Shown here: piece after piece, positions 13,301 through 25,432 of the stretch
Position numbering within the stretch: position 1 is the first letter of the stretch
Layout of the letters: each line of letters begins with the position of its first letter
Assembly: GCA_019914995.1 (NCBI GenBank)
Contig: CM034128.1
Location: 4,280,501 to 4,344,500 of the forward strand
Direction of reading: 5' to 3'
Length of the DNA: 64,000 nt
From: Acanthochlamys bracteata
Lineage: Eukaryota > Streptophyta > Magnoliopsida > Pandanales > Velloziaceae
The notes under the pieces: generated by a model
Told to the model about the DNA's origin: nothing
Databases searched by the model: none
Seen by the model: only the letters and a program-made list of their open reading frames with translations
Position numbers and translations under genes: made by a program

Positions 13301-16300
13301 AAGGCTGCGAAGAAGAAACAACAGAAGCAGCAGCAGCAGCAGCGAGGGAATTCGAAGCTGAGCACGAGTCTATATCGGAATCTCAACCGCGGCCAATGCA
13401 AAACCGGCGCCGAAGCTTCAGATATCAGTGGAGAACGAGCGCCGACTTCGCTCGCTTCTTCTCAATACTGATCGTCCCGCTGTTCCCGCACAGCGGACTA
13501 CCGCCACAATGGTCGGCCTGATAATCTTTCTCGTTTCCATCAAGCGAAAAGGTTGCGGAATATTTACGATAAGCTTTCTCTTAAGGGATTTACTCGGATC
13601 AAATCTAGAAAAGCTCTCGCTGCTGTCAGTGTACGCAACTTTTATGTAACTCTTCATCTTAGTTGTAGTTGCTTCTCTGCAATCCGTTTGTTATAGTGTA
13701 CTGGTGAAAGTAATTGGACTTGTGGGAATTGGACATTTTGCAAAGTATTGAACAATTGGTTTTGATAACTCTTCTGTGACGGTAACTATTTAATGCTACG
13801 TTCCAAATTCTGATTATAAGTTCGTCCATCCTCATGAACATTAGTTTAAAAGTTAGTGGGAAGCAACCACTGCTGATTGTATGCGCTAGCTATGCCTTGT
13901 TTAGATTATCGGTCACCTTCGTGGTTGCTAGTCATTATGTTCTGTTATGTTGAGCGGTAGAAGGATAAATTATGGGTTTTTTTTTTCGTTAATAGTTTAT
14001 CTAATCGCAAAGCAGTTTTCCTACTGTTGATATTAAAAAAATGTTTTTCTTCTGTTTTTTTAACTGTTAAAATTAACTACCAAGTCACATGCCAGTTATT
14101 GTTTTGTTGTAATAGAGTCTTAAAGATCAAAGTACCATTAGTTTGGAAGAAACCGAGAACTTAATTGCAGTGTTTATTTTCCATTCAACTTCAGCTATGT
14201 TATATTGTAGTAATGAAACTTCAAATGTTTGTGTTTATTAGTGATAAATATCACCAGGATGTTGTTTAATGGGAATTTGTCTTGGGTGTATTAGTCAGTT
14301 GTTTCCTACCAGGAGAATACAGCATCTGAAACAACACTGGATTGGTTGTGTTTAAATATGCCTGGTTGTGAGCCCCACTACAGTTTTGCAATGGAGCATT
14401 ATCATAACCATGTGAAGGGACAGTATAGTTTCCCTTTGTGTGATGCTCCTATAAGATGTTCCTATAATAGTACTAGAGCTTATGAATTTCAGAGTACATG
14501 AATCAATGTAATGATTCTTAGGTAGACGGATATTGGTTTGCATGTGTTTTCTCAGATGTTGGGGGTACAAGCCTCCTTTTTTTCCTAGCAGCAAGACAAA
14601 AATAGTTGAACTTAATGAACAAATGAATTTGAGAAGAACCATGATAGCTGCAAGGTACAAGTGCAGTATCTTGATTTCTTTCTATTAATGCAGCACTGCC
14701 GCTGTTTAGAGAATTGAAAAGCTAGCTCCCTACTACTTTTTTGTTCGTAGTGGATATAGGTCATAATTCGTAATACACTCAGAAACCATCTTATAGTTAG
14801 TACATCTCAATTAGATCATTCAGCATGTATACTTGGCAGGAAGCTCGGTAATGGTCATATCCACTGAAGAAGTAAGAGAAATGCTACTCCAGTGTCTGTC
14901 ACAAAGAAAAAGGGAAATGAATAGGCATCACTTGAGTTGGGTGGATTTCCACAAGCAGATTGGATACATCAATACATGGAGCAACAAGAAGACGAGGAAG
15001 ATGAGAACTAGGAGAATAAGGAGGACAAATGTGTAAGTACTTTCTGCTGGAAATGATAATCTCTTATTTCACATATCTCATGTATTTGTAGTGGTAAAAC
15101 TGTTTTTCTATAGTTAATTCATATTCTTTGCACGGAATGTAAGAACGCAAGGTTGCTCATTACTATGGCCTTGGTGGATCTTGGAAGCTAATTTGAAGAG
15201 GGGTGTTGTTAGCAGTAGAAATAGGAATTTGGTGCAAATTGATGAGTTAAGTATGTAGATTTGCAGGTTCACATGATAATGAAAATTTGATGTGCTGTGT
15301 TATGACGATCCAAAAGTAAGCTTAATTCCTAAGTAGTGACTACATATTAGGAAAGGGCATGGATAGAATTATTGTTGGTAAGAAAATCCTTCCTTGGAGG
15401 AAACTGAATTGATAAATTTGCTCCTAGAAGTGTAAGAAAATCAATGTGGAGGTTATGCAACGGGAATCTGAAATATTAAAAGTCTTCATGATATGTTAAA
15501 AGACAATGAATGTGAAGCTCAAGCAACAGGAGTGAAGGTTCGGAATAGAGGGAGTTAGGAAAAGACCCCATGAACAGTTTCCAGAATGATAGATATTGCA
15601 TAGTTGATATCTGGAAAGAATTGCAATCTTAAGGTTATATCAAGTCAAATTGTATATTATTGATGAGTAATAGACCAGATTATGATTAATTTCACTTTAT
15701 GCTATAATCGTACTCTTCAATTCTTGGCCAAGTTACAGTCAATCTTAGTATTGGTCAGTTTTTTGCAGAATAGTAATTTTTGTTAACCATTTTCTCTTGC
15801 TTGTTGTTCAGATTCTGTGATGGTTAATTTATAGGAATTGGTCCTACAAGGATAGTCGGGCAGGTTAATTTATACTTTCAGCATTCTGATTGGCATCATA
15901 AGGTTTCAATACAACTATCTAAATTAGAATATATGGACTAATCTTTGAGCCTGCTCATTTTTTTTGTACAACCATTTGAATTAATATTAGGAAGGTGATC
16001 CAAGTTGCCATGCTGCTTCTTTACTAAAGAATACTATCGAGCAAGAAAGGAAGCTCTAATGGCAAAGCAAAAAGGAGACAAGAATACTACCAAGCAAGAA
16101 AGGAAGCTCGAATGGCAAAGGAAAAAGGAGACAAGAAAAGTCAAGAGCCTTATCGACATCTTATTTCAAAGCTTAAACATGGACATCTTTAGATGACTAA
16201 CTAGACCTTTCATCATCTTCTCTTTAGGTCTGTGGGCATCATACATAGACTGGATTTTAATGTGCAGGTCTATCATCTGATGGTGTAGAACTGGAGCTGC

Positions 16301-17750
16301 ACGATGAATGGCAATTGGCTTTTGTGATTCCACATGATTTGAGACGGAGAATTCTCTTGGGTCTCTAACAGTCAACGGTGGTTTGGCAGAATTTGCGGAT
16401 CTCGAGATTCAAGCTTCATTTGATTCGTATGCGAATGGAGATTTGAGCATGAAAAGTATGGATCCTGTTGAAACATCCGATAGTAAAAAAGGGAGGAGAC
16501 TGAGGACATTGAAGTAGGTGAACTGTATTGTGAAGGCGCTTCCTTGCTGAAAATATTTCCTTCTGGTATGATGAAACATTAACAAAGGGAAAAGCTGCCA
16601 TTGAAATCATATGGATATAGTTTGGGGAATATATATGACTAATGTGAAAAGCTATTCCAGTTTTGAGTAAGGATCCTCAAGTGTTTTTTTATCTCACAGA
16701 TAAATGACTGCAGTGATCGTTGCACTTTCTTTTTGTTGCTTAATCTTGTAATGAGGAGCCCAATTTTTTCCAGCACATGCTTTTGATGACAGGGGACGCA
16801 GGCAAGATTCCTAAGGCTATTCTTCAGAAGCTGTGCCGAAGATTAGGCTGGGAGGACCAAATATAATAACTGTCCAAGAAGGGAATAAGCTTCTCTATGC
16901 AGTTAACGTACTACGTAATGCGAGTGGGAGAGCAGAAGTCGTCAGGCAGGAGGCTTGATTACTTTTAGCTGCCTAACCAAGACGAAGCTACTGGATCTGT
17001 CGAGGTTGTACACTAGCACTCTGCAAAAACTTTAGCTGCAATTATACACCACTATTATGGCAATAGTACCTTTACAAGATTAAGAAGATAATTGTTTTGT
17101 GTTTAAGACTTAAGTGCTCTTTTGTAAATATACGTTTCTGCTTGTTCGCATGTGAGAAAGACTAGAAGAGAATCAAATTGCTATCCATTTAGAATGAGTG
17201 TGATTGATTCAACACAATACTAGTGCTTTTGTCAAGAGGGTATCACATTGTAGAGTAAAAAGAACCCCACAAAGAACAAATGGCTGATTTTGACTGTTGG
17301 TTTAATCTGCAGGAGTGAGCTTATCCTAATGGGTTTTTACTAGCAAAATGCTCAACATAAGGTAGCTGCTGATGCACTTTATCAAGTTTCTGATGATCTC
17401 CTAAGATGAAATGCTGTTAGTACCATATTGTTCACTTGTTAAGAAATGGAAACAAGGTGGTAAGTGATGTAAACTGCTCAAACTGTCTGTCCATTGATAT
17501 CGTTAACCAAAGACTTGTAACTTAATTCCACAATACTTAATGCAGATGAATTCTCAACGAATCTGGAGGACCATGAAAATATGCTAAGGGCAGGTTTGTT
17601 GATTCATTGTTAGACTAGTTTGACGCCACTTTCTTCTGCTGGTGCTAGCGAGAAATGTACTCATCAAACTCTTCTTCATTCTCCTGGTTCACTGGGAGTA
17701 GATACCAGTTTTTTGGATGTTTCATGTAAAGACGGTGTCAACAGATGCAG
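13301..17750 (+). pseudogene. Decayed N-terminal part of a DExH7-type RNA helicase gene
   Basis: Ordered plus-strand blocks resemble the pre-helicase region of large plant DExH-box RNA helicases (DExH7/YTHDC2-like). They are KKKQQKQQQQQ (13301 on), KLQISVENERRLRSLLLNTD (13410-13470), LSRFHQAKRLRNIYDKLS (13520-13580), WIHQYMEQQEDEEDEN (14961-15010), ARKEALMAKQKGDKN (16040-16085), DIEVGELYCEGAS (16515-16550), GDAGKIPKAILQKLCRRLGW (16794-16853), QNAQHKVAADALYQ (17348-17390) and GRFVDSLLD (17590-17617). Blocks are separated by intron-like DNA, so it is not a retrocopy. Frameshifts inside the first block and several in-frame stops (for example after EEDEN and after GWEDQI) mean no long frame survives. 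The expected start ATG is absent, replaced by CTAGG. The ATP-binding/helicase core is not found downstream. A working paralogue presumably lies elsewhere in the genome. Confidence 0.75.
16032..16137 (+). repeat. 53-bp tandem duplication inside the helicase pseudogene
   Basis: Two direct copies (16032-16084, 16085-16137) share GCAAGAAAGGAAGCTC and AAAGGAGACAAGAA, with only a few differences. 53 is not a multiple of three, so the event shifts the frame and probably postdates loss of function. Confidence 0.8.
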
Positions 17751-17979
17751 GTAGGTAGTGACACTTTGATAAACAAGACAAACTAGTGTGGATTCTACTT
17801 TCTAGTTGTATGCCAAACAAGTAGAGATCACTTTAAAGCCGAAGGTATACGTTAGCTATCAACCATAGCTGTTATGTAGTGGTAATGTCATGAAAAATTG
17901 TAATGATTTGAACTTTGAAGTCATCAGTAGCTTTCATAATATTTAATGTTTCTAGGATAATTATTTGCTTTTTCCTAGG

Positions 17980-19410
17980 TTCCTGAGATGGTCAGATGAC
18001 TTTGACAGAGTTGTATATGCAAATAAAGTCACTTTCCTTTGGTGGTATCAAATACTTTCTCTAAAGGAGGTACTCTATCTCACCTAATTGTTCTTAAGTA
18101 CTTACTTCTCTATTTTATTTTTTAAAATTTAAAGTCATTGTCAAGTTTAGCCTGCGTTCAAACATCTAACTTCCCCATTTGGGAAGGCAATGCCTTAGCC
18201 ACCCAACCAATGGGTACTTGGCTTAATTGTATTCTTTATATTCAATGTTTCTGAAACAACTGAAGAAGCTAGCTATTTGTCCAGCTATTGAACCACCACG
18301 TGAAGAAGCTAGATCCTCACTGTGTGACATGATATACAAAGGTGAGATGTAATGTTTTCCTGTCTTTGCTAGAGTAAAAGGTCTGTGCTATGAGTATGTG
18401 ACTAGCCATATCAAAGTCCTTTCACTTTATATATACATGCTATTGTACATAACCTGCTTTTTTTTTCTGTATATTAACTTGTAGTTCTGCTGCTATTGTG
18501 AACTTAATTTTAGATGGAATTAAGTTACAAATGACAGACTATATTATCGATAATCTTATATATGTTTTGCATGACCCTGTAGATTGAAATCAATGTTGTC
18601 CAATTTTCTTTCTTTTCAGAAAACGTTTCAAGCTGCATCTGTGGTGCACCTCCTTTATGATGGCAGAGCAGTTTGGTCATCATTTATGGCTGGTTAAAGC
18701 TGACTGCAACTGCTCAAACGGCTGTTCTTTTCAAGGAACTTAGGTTGACAGTGCATGATGTTGCAAACAGACGAATATGTCGACCACAAGTTTGCATGAT
18801 GTTGCAAACTTAACTCCTTAACTGTATCCACCATGGTAGTCCAAAATGCATTCTGACGTCTGTGCCTTTCCTGTCCCAAAAACTATACTCAAAGAGTCTA
18901 AATTGTATTTGAATACCTCAATCATAGTGGTTCACGTCCAGAAAGAATCTTTGATTTTCTAGATCTAGTTCTTATTTTGTGGTTCTTAATGAAACAACCC
19001 CAGAATTCTCTTTTTTATTTTCAACAATTTGGAGTTCTACTTTGTGGTTTCTACTTTTGGTGGATTCCATACAAATGGTTTACTCTATTCGACCAATGCT
19101 TTACTGAAGCATTTTAATTACCAGTTCAAATTTTGCAGACAGCAGCGACAATGAAGTGGCGAAGTCCATCATTCATTTGTTACTTGAGGAAGAGAGATGC
19201 TCTTCAGGGAGGTGCTTATTCATTCCCTATGTAACGTTCTCAAGAAATTTCTCTAGCCTCTAGTTTCAAGACTTTCAGTTTTGATACTTTTTAATGGATA
19301 CTTCTTCCATAAGAAATTCTAATGATTTTTCTTAATTTATTTCTTTTCTGGCCAGCCCTACCTTGAAGATTCTTACCAAGCAGCTAGATGGCTTGTTGTG
19401 CGGTACATGT
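17980..19410 (+). other. Unassigned coding-like pieces, probably decayed exons
   Basis: Several plus-strand stretches look protein-like but I cannot name the family. They are FDRVVYANKVTFLWWYQILS (18000-18060), LKKLAICPAIEPPREEARSS (18262-18320), QAASVVHLLYDGRAVWSSF (18629-18686), DNEVAKSIIHLLLEEERCSS (19148-19207) and PYLEDSYQAARWLVVRYM (19355-19409). Some are followed by GT. They may be more of the neighbouring pseudogene or a second broken gene. The known helicase core motifs (GxGKT, DEAH) are absent. Confidence 0.3.
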
Positions 19411-19942
19411 AAGACTTCTCAAAATACTAAGGGTGTTTTTTTTTTTTTGCTTTCGAGTGAATTTTGAAAAGTATGTTCTTAAAAAATGAGTTACTCAAAA
19501 AATAAATTTAATTTTTATATTTATTTTTATTGAAAATAAGTCTGAAAATAAAAGTTTTAATTTTAGACTAACTTTTTTAAAATAAAAATTTTGACAGAAA
19601 AAATTGAGTATATTTTTTATATTTTAAATAAGTTAAAAGTAAAATTTTTAGCTAAAAAAATAAACTTATAATAGATGTAAATACGTGAACACTTGCTTCT
19701 AGAATACTAGAACCTCCACCTCAGATTTTCATCCTGTTGAAAGTATTTTCTGTGCGCTGAGATTCAAATCTTCTTTTGTTTGAGTTCAGATTGATTTTGG
19801 TTTTGGTTGACCAACCTTACCATACCTATATTCGAACTGCACTGTAGGTTTTAGTTGCAGGTGTCTCTGCTTCATCTCATTGTTCATCCAACTGATATTT
19901 ATTTAATAAGTAATTTTTGAGGTGGAATCTAGTAACACATTC

Positions 19943-20133
19943 AGAAGGCATTTGATAGTGTTTATAAAATAAAAATTTTTTAAATAGAAAATATTTTAAT
20001 TTTTTTATAAAAAAATATTTAAATATATAATAAAATAATTTTATTATGTAAATTTTTTTTATATTTTCTAAAATTTTAATATATTTATAAAATATATATT
20101 AAAAAATAAAAAATTTCGTTAGAGAAACTCAAA
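19943..20133. repeat. AT-rich MITE copy (Tourist-like family)
   Basis: Left end AAGGCATTTGATAGTG, then TTTATAAAATAAAAATTTTT. The right end is eroded (GAGTTTCTCTAACG on the reverse strand). Confidence 0.45.
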
Positions 20134-20613
20134 AGCAAATAGAAAATAAAAAATTCCATTGAAGAAAAGTAAGAAAGAAAGAAACTATCTCCGAACTACA
20201 ACATCTAAGTAAGAAAGAAAAGTAAGCGATTCGTCGGACTTGTTGAACTATTTATCAAATTTATTTTTTTAAAATTTATTTTTAATACTAAATAAAAAAA
20301 ATTAATTATTTTTAAAATTTATGTTTAATACAAATAAATATAAAATTTTATTTTATTAAATATTTTTATTTTTATTTTCATAAAATATAATTTAGTTCAA
20401 AATAAACACGTCTCTCATGGTACCCGACCTTCAAAGAAACATGCAAACGTTGAAAACTCAAGTGTTTTGACGTTTCAGTATACAAAGATACCTTTTTAAT
20501 TTGGATTTTTTAGTATTTTTTTATGAGTTTTTAAAAATTTTATTAGAAATTAAAAAAATATTAAAAAAATTACGTAATAAAAAGTGCAAGGTCTTAATTC
20601 TGAACATGTTTAT

Positions 20614-20861
20614 AGACCGTTTGAAGGTCCTTATAAAATAAAATTTTTAAAATAAAAAAATTTTTTTTAAAAAATAAGTTTTATTTTTTTATTTTTAAAT
20701 AAATAAATAAATATAATAAAAAGATTTTATTATATAAAATTTTTTATTTTTTTTGAAATTTTAGAATAAATTTTTAAAAATATTTTATAAAATATATATT
20801 AAAAATATATAAAATTAAAAATTAAAAAATATTATTGAAAAAATACAATCTCAAACGACCT
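20614..20861. repeat. AT-rich MITE copy (Tourist-like family)
   Basis: Left end AGACCGTTTGAAGGT; right end, reverse-complemented, AGGTCGTTTGAGATT. The interior has AAAAATAAGTTTTATTTT, AAAAAGATTTTATTAT and TTATAAAATATATATT blocks, as in the other full copies. Confidence 0.6.
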
Positions 20862-21345
20862 CAGTAAAGAGTTCCTACTTTCTAGTTTAATAAAAGAGCA
20901 GTTCGTAATTTTGTACTCCTGTGTTCTTCAAAAAGCCAAATTAAATAACTTTCTGGCAGCAGGCATCTAACAGGAGTCAATCAAAAAGAGTTTCCAGCTG
21001 TTTCTAGAAAGCTAGACAAGTTAACGAGCTGTGCGGCGGCAGCTGATGCTTCCCGGCGGTTTCTTCCCGGATTCCGCGCCATGCTTTATCGACTACTACT
21101 ACATGTGTCATAAAAGGCATCTTTTGAACGTTTCCATTCCAAGCCCAACAACCAACCACTCCAACAACACAAGAATTTCCACACCCCTTTTAACCTAACA
21201 TACATTTTTTTATTATCTAAATAAAAATAATAATAAACAAGAATTTACCGTTCTTTTTTCTTCCCTTAATCCTTCCGCATTACATGTAATGTGCTCTCTC
21301 TATAAGTAAAGAAAATTCCTTTCTTTCCTCTCCATTGTTGTCCTT

Positions 21346-22797
21346 ATGATGATCACCTCTTCCATTATTTCGCCGAGATTATCGTCGCAGAATATGAAAA
21401 ACATGGAAGAAGAAGAAGAGTATCAGAATGGTGGAGAAGATTTCTTGAACTTGAGCTTGAGTCTGAGCTTATGTGATCAATCAAGGAAGAAGAGAATACA
21501 TGATACTAGTGATCTGTTGATGAAAAAACCATGCAAGAAAAGAAGCAATCCCGAGGATGATGAAAAGAAAGCTTTACGCATGCTTCAAGCTAGAGACGAT
21601 ATGATACGATCAGTAGAATCTGCGACGGAAGGTTCACCGGATCACGACGATAAGCGTCTTGAAGTGATCAATCTTCTTTTGGCAGCAGCGGTTGCGGTTG
21701 ACGGCAATAACAAAACTTCATCTCTCGATTGCTTGACAGATTTGTATCGCCATGTCTCATTGCACGGAGATCCAATTCAGAGAGTGGCTGCTTACTTCGC
21801 TGATGGATTAGCTGCGAAGCTTCTGAGTCCGATATCGCCTTTCCATACAGAGATCGTTGCTGATCCTGATCCAGAGAAGGAGTTCGCAGCTTTTACGGAG
21901 CTATACAGGGCAACACCGTTCTACCAGTTCGCCCATTTTACAGCGAACCAGGTGATCATAGAAACATTCGAAGAAGAACGGAAGAACAAGACTGACAGAA
22001 ATACAAGAATTTTGCATGTTGTTGATCTTGATATTGCTTATGGCTTTCAATGGCCATCTCTGATTCAATCTCTGTCTGACAAAGCAAACGAAAGCCAACC
22101 GATCTCTCTACGTATCACGGGCTTGGGTAAAAACAGAGCAGAATTGAAAGAAACTGAAATGAGACTAACTAGTTTCGCGAAATCCTGCAGCAACTTGTTA
22201 TTCGAGTTCTATGGAGTCCTCAAAGGTTCTAAGCTGTCCAATCTCATTACAGCAAAGAAGAACGAAACATTGGTAGTGAATTCGGTTTTCTGTTTGCAGA
22301 ACATGAGGGCTTCTGAAATTTCTTCCACGTTCATTGATATCCAGTTGCTGAGTCCATCTGTAGTAGTGTTAGTCGACAAAGAAGACAGCAGAAAACCCGG
22401 AAGCTTTTTATCAATGTTCATGGACTCATTGCATTACTACGCCGCTATGTTCGATTCATTAGACGATTGCTTTCCAACAGATAATGCAAAAAGACTAAGC
22501 ATTGAGAAGAACCATCTTGGCAGAGAGATCAAAAGAGCCATAACAAGCTATGACAATAACATTGAAGAGCTGAAGTTGGAGACATGGAGGGAATTGATGA
22601 AGAATAATGGGCACTCAGGTGTTAAAATGAGCGCAGCTACAGTAAGTCAAGCAAAGCTTTTGTTGAGAATCAAGAGCTCCTCTTCGTCAGGCATAGACAA
22701 CAGCAACGGGTTCAAGATTATTGCGAGAGATGGAGGGATGGAGATTGCTTTGAACTGGAGAGACAGGCATCTTCTTACTGCATCTGCATGGTGCTAG
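21346..22797 (+). CDS. GRAS family transcription regulator with EAR-like motif
   Basis: Intronless 483-aa protein, as is usual for GRAS genes. The N-terminus is variable and acidic (EEEEE near 21-25), followed by LNLSLSLSL at residues 34-42, an LxLxL (EAR-type) repression motif, then a basic stretch (KKPCKKR, 60-66) that may be a nuclear signal. The GRAS domain runs from about residue 105 to the end: LHR1 (LLLAAAVAVDG), the VHIID-equivalent HVVDLDIAYGFQWPSLIQ at 224-241, PFYQFAHFTANQ before it, and a C-terminal SAW block (WRDRHLLTASAW). I cannot place it in a subfamily with confidence: LDIAYGFQWPSL resembles NSP2/SCL-like groups more than DELLA, and no DELLA motif is present. Two ATGs lie in tandem at 21346 and 21349. 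It is flanked by repeat-rich DNA with no partner gene. Confidence 0.92.
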   Translation: MMITSSIISPRLSSQNMKNMEEEEEYQNGGEDFLNLSLSLSLCDQSRKKRIHDTSDLLMKKPCKKRSNPEDDEKKALRMLQARDDMIRSVESATEGSPDHDDKRLEVINLLLAAAVAVDGNNKTSSLDCLTDLYRHVSLHGDPIQRVAAYFADGLAAKLLSPISPFHTEIVADPDPEKEFAAFTELYRATPFYQFAHFTANQVIIETFEEERKNKTDRNTRILHVVDLDIAYGFQWPSLIQSLSDKANESQPISLRITGLGKNRAELKETEMRLTSFAKSCSNLLFEFYGVLKGSKLSNLITAKKNETLVVNSVFCLQNMRASEISSTFIDIQLLSPSVVVLVDKEDSRKPGSFLSMFMDSLHYYAAMFDSLDDCFPTDNAKRLSIEKNHLGREIKRAITSYDNNIEELKLETWRELMKNNGHSGVKMSAATVSQAKLLLRIKSSSSSGIDNSNGFKIIARDGGMEIALNWRDRHLLTASAWC

Positions 22798-25432
22798 CTG
22801 CAGATAAAAATTTTTCTTTTCTTTTGTTCAACTTTTAGTTTGTTATTAAACCATATGAAAATTTTCATACTATTATTTAGAGCATGAATTCATGCAATAA
22901 CAAGAAATGTGCTAACACTCTTTGTTTCTTTGAATGAAATCTCAGACAGTTTACTACAAGATTTCATGTTTGAGGATAGGTTTTCCAAGTCCCAGAATAA
23001 ATCATAAAATTCATAATTTTGAAGAGTCTTGATATAAAGTAGTAGAACCTAATTGAAGTAGTCATATGTTAAACATAAAGTTCAGAAGATTTGATCAGTT
23101 TCCTGATATTATAATTTCTCGAAAGTCAATATCTTTATAGAATCAAGAGCAATGACAAAGATTAGATTAGATTAGATTGCTCTAAAGCATCTTTTAATTT
23201 GTCCTGTAAAGAATTTCAAGAATGAGTTTTCTCTTCTTTTATCAATCTGGATTATGTGTCAGAGAAATAATCTACTAGCTTTTAAAATAAGATCAAGTAA
23301 TTATATAGTCTTTGCTTGTGTTGATTCAGTACTGCAATTTACCAAACTCCAATATCCGTTAGCAATTTTCAGATGTAGCATATATAATGCATACATGTCT
23401 GATAAGACAGAAGTTTCAGATTCTTAACTTCTCCTGGAAGATTTTTTTCCCCACCTTCCTCTTAAAATCTGTGAACTCATGAAAACGTTGAAAAGCATGA
23501 TAGGTGAATTTTAACTACTCAGTGTAATCATATTGATAATAATCATTTCCAAATCTAAGACTGATTCTTTCGTAACGTAGACTGCAATCTGATAATTAAG
23601 AAGACCATAGAATTATGAAGGCTACATATTTATTGAAGACATGAAAATTTTTCTTATGGCTGTTCTTTTGTTGTCATGTATTCAACAATGTTCAGATGAC
23701 ATTATCAAATATGCCAAATTTCAAAAGTCAATGCCGGGTAGTATATATCATTGCAGGCAAAAAAAAAAAAAAAAAAAGATTGTATAAAAGCATCTTCTTT
23801 CCTATGGGATGAAGAACAGTCTGTTATATATTCTTTACTCAAATATGAATATTTTTATAGAATAATCAAAGACATATTCAGAGAATAAGAAAGAAAGAAA
23901 GCAAGCTTCCAAATGTCACATATCTGTTAAAAAATAAGGGATTATAAAAAGAATATTTATTTCAAATTTGTACATGATGAGTTAGTGATATGATCTTTGC
24001 TTTAATATGTACGCGAATGAAGAAAGATCAAAGAAGGAAATAGTCAATAGAGTAAACCAACCATTAATATTCTTTAGGATAAGAAATTTAAACAAGTGTA
24101 ATCCAAGAGAATATGTTTTCAATTTGTCATGCTTTAGCATCACCCGCGTAAACATAGTCGTCTTGTGCTGTACTTTTTAGACAAGAATGATACCAATGAA
24201 TTCATAAAGATTTAAAAGTGTTGGTAAAAGAAGTGGAAAGCAGTAATAAGAGAAGCTTCAGATTCACTGACCTTGTCATAGAAGCTTTCTTTGAATTGAA
24301 AGAAGAACCAATTGAAACTGTCAGGTAAGTCATTGGCAGATCATGATGCATTAACAACACGAATAACAGGGAATCAACGCTGTTATATTTATCTTCACAA
24401 AAATCACAACAAGATATGCTTCTGTTGAAAAAGTTTGATTTGGTTTGGTTTCGAAACCCTGACCGCAACCAGGTGAGTTGCTGGTCAGCTAAGTGTAAAA
24501 GGATACGTATCCAGAATATCCTATTCTGCAGACAATGAGGAACTGACTCTTCTCTGTATTGCTGAGGGAATTTGTTAAACCTCTATAACCCCAAAATTTC
24601 TTTTTAAGTCAATTATAGCCGTTATATGATAACTAAAATGTTTCAGTAAGATTGCTGATGTTTCAGTTTCCAACACTGTGTTGCTGTACTTGTTCCAGTC
24701 TTGAGTCTCTCTGGCAAAACAACAGAGAGTGAATATCTGTAAGCACTGCTATCCCAGGGACTCCACTAGCTCTGACTTTGGGACTTCTGTTTTAGTTTAT
24801 GCTGCATGGCATGTAGGAAGCTAAGAATCAGGACTTAACTACTACTTCACAAATCAGAAAAAAACACATCATATGTTGATCATCATTCACTGGTGTGATT
24901 CCTGTTCAAGTAAAAGCTTCAGTTACCTGTTCAAGCATTCATGGTTCACAAAGTATCCTATTCACTATCCAGTAAAATCTAGTGCAATAAACAATTAACA
25001 AACAATGATAAATAAATTCTTCCTGCTGGAGCACAAAAGCGAAAGCTCACTGTACCATAACTGCCAGTGCAAGTGATACGAAATCAACACTTTGGAAGGA
25101 CAACTTCCTAAATCATGATTGGCGAGGTATCAATCAGTTCCATGCCTGCTTAGGACTAGCATTTTCTGTACCCAACTTTAAATTGCAACTACAAAATGAA
25201 GCAAAAATCCAGAGGAAATGCTAGAGTCTGTTACAGGATAAAAAGGAGCTCTAAGATTTTCGTAAAAATTTTTATCAACAAATAGACATAGGCGTTGGAA
25301 AGGTATAGCTTTTCCCAAAGAAAAGCTATAGAAGATGAGCAACCCTATACACATAATTACTTGATCTCAAACAAGGGATGCTCATTGCTGTGAGGGCTGG
25401 CCACAGCAACTATGTAGAAAATACATGATTTC
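22798..25432. other. Intergenic DNA between GRAS and CCDC47-like genes
   Basis: No supported gene. It holds the GRAS 3' region, an (ATTAG)n-like run near 23162-23180, an A18 tract at about 23760 and AT-rich unique-looking DNA. Open frames here are short and unlike known families. The last 100-200 bases before 25433 are probably the 3' untranslated region of the minus-strand gene. Confidence 0.5.

Larger units (their letters stand above)
19411..21345. other. AT-rich intergenic DNA and GRAS promoter
   Basis: No gene is seen. MITE-like blocks lie at 19943-20133 and 20614-20861, with another possible eroded one at 19435-19700. The GRAS promoter is at the right end: TATAAG at about 21300, 45 bases before the first ATG, in a CT-rich context. 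Confidence 0.5.

Noticed and set aside
24202-24468. 88-codon minus-strand open frame in the GRAS-CCDC47 spacer
   Set aside because: Low-complexity Leu/Ser sequence without homology or promoter context.
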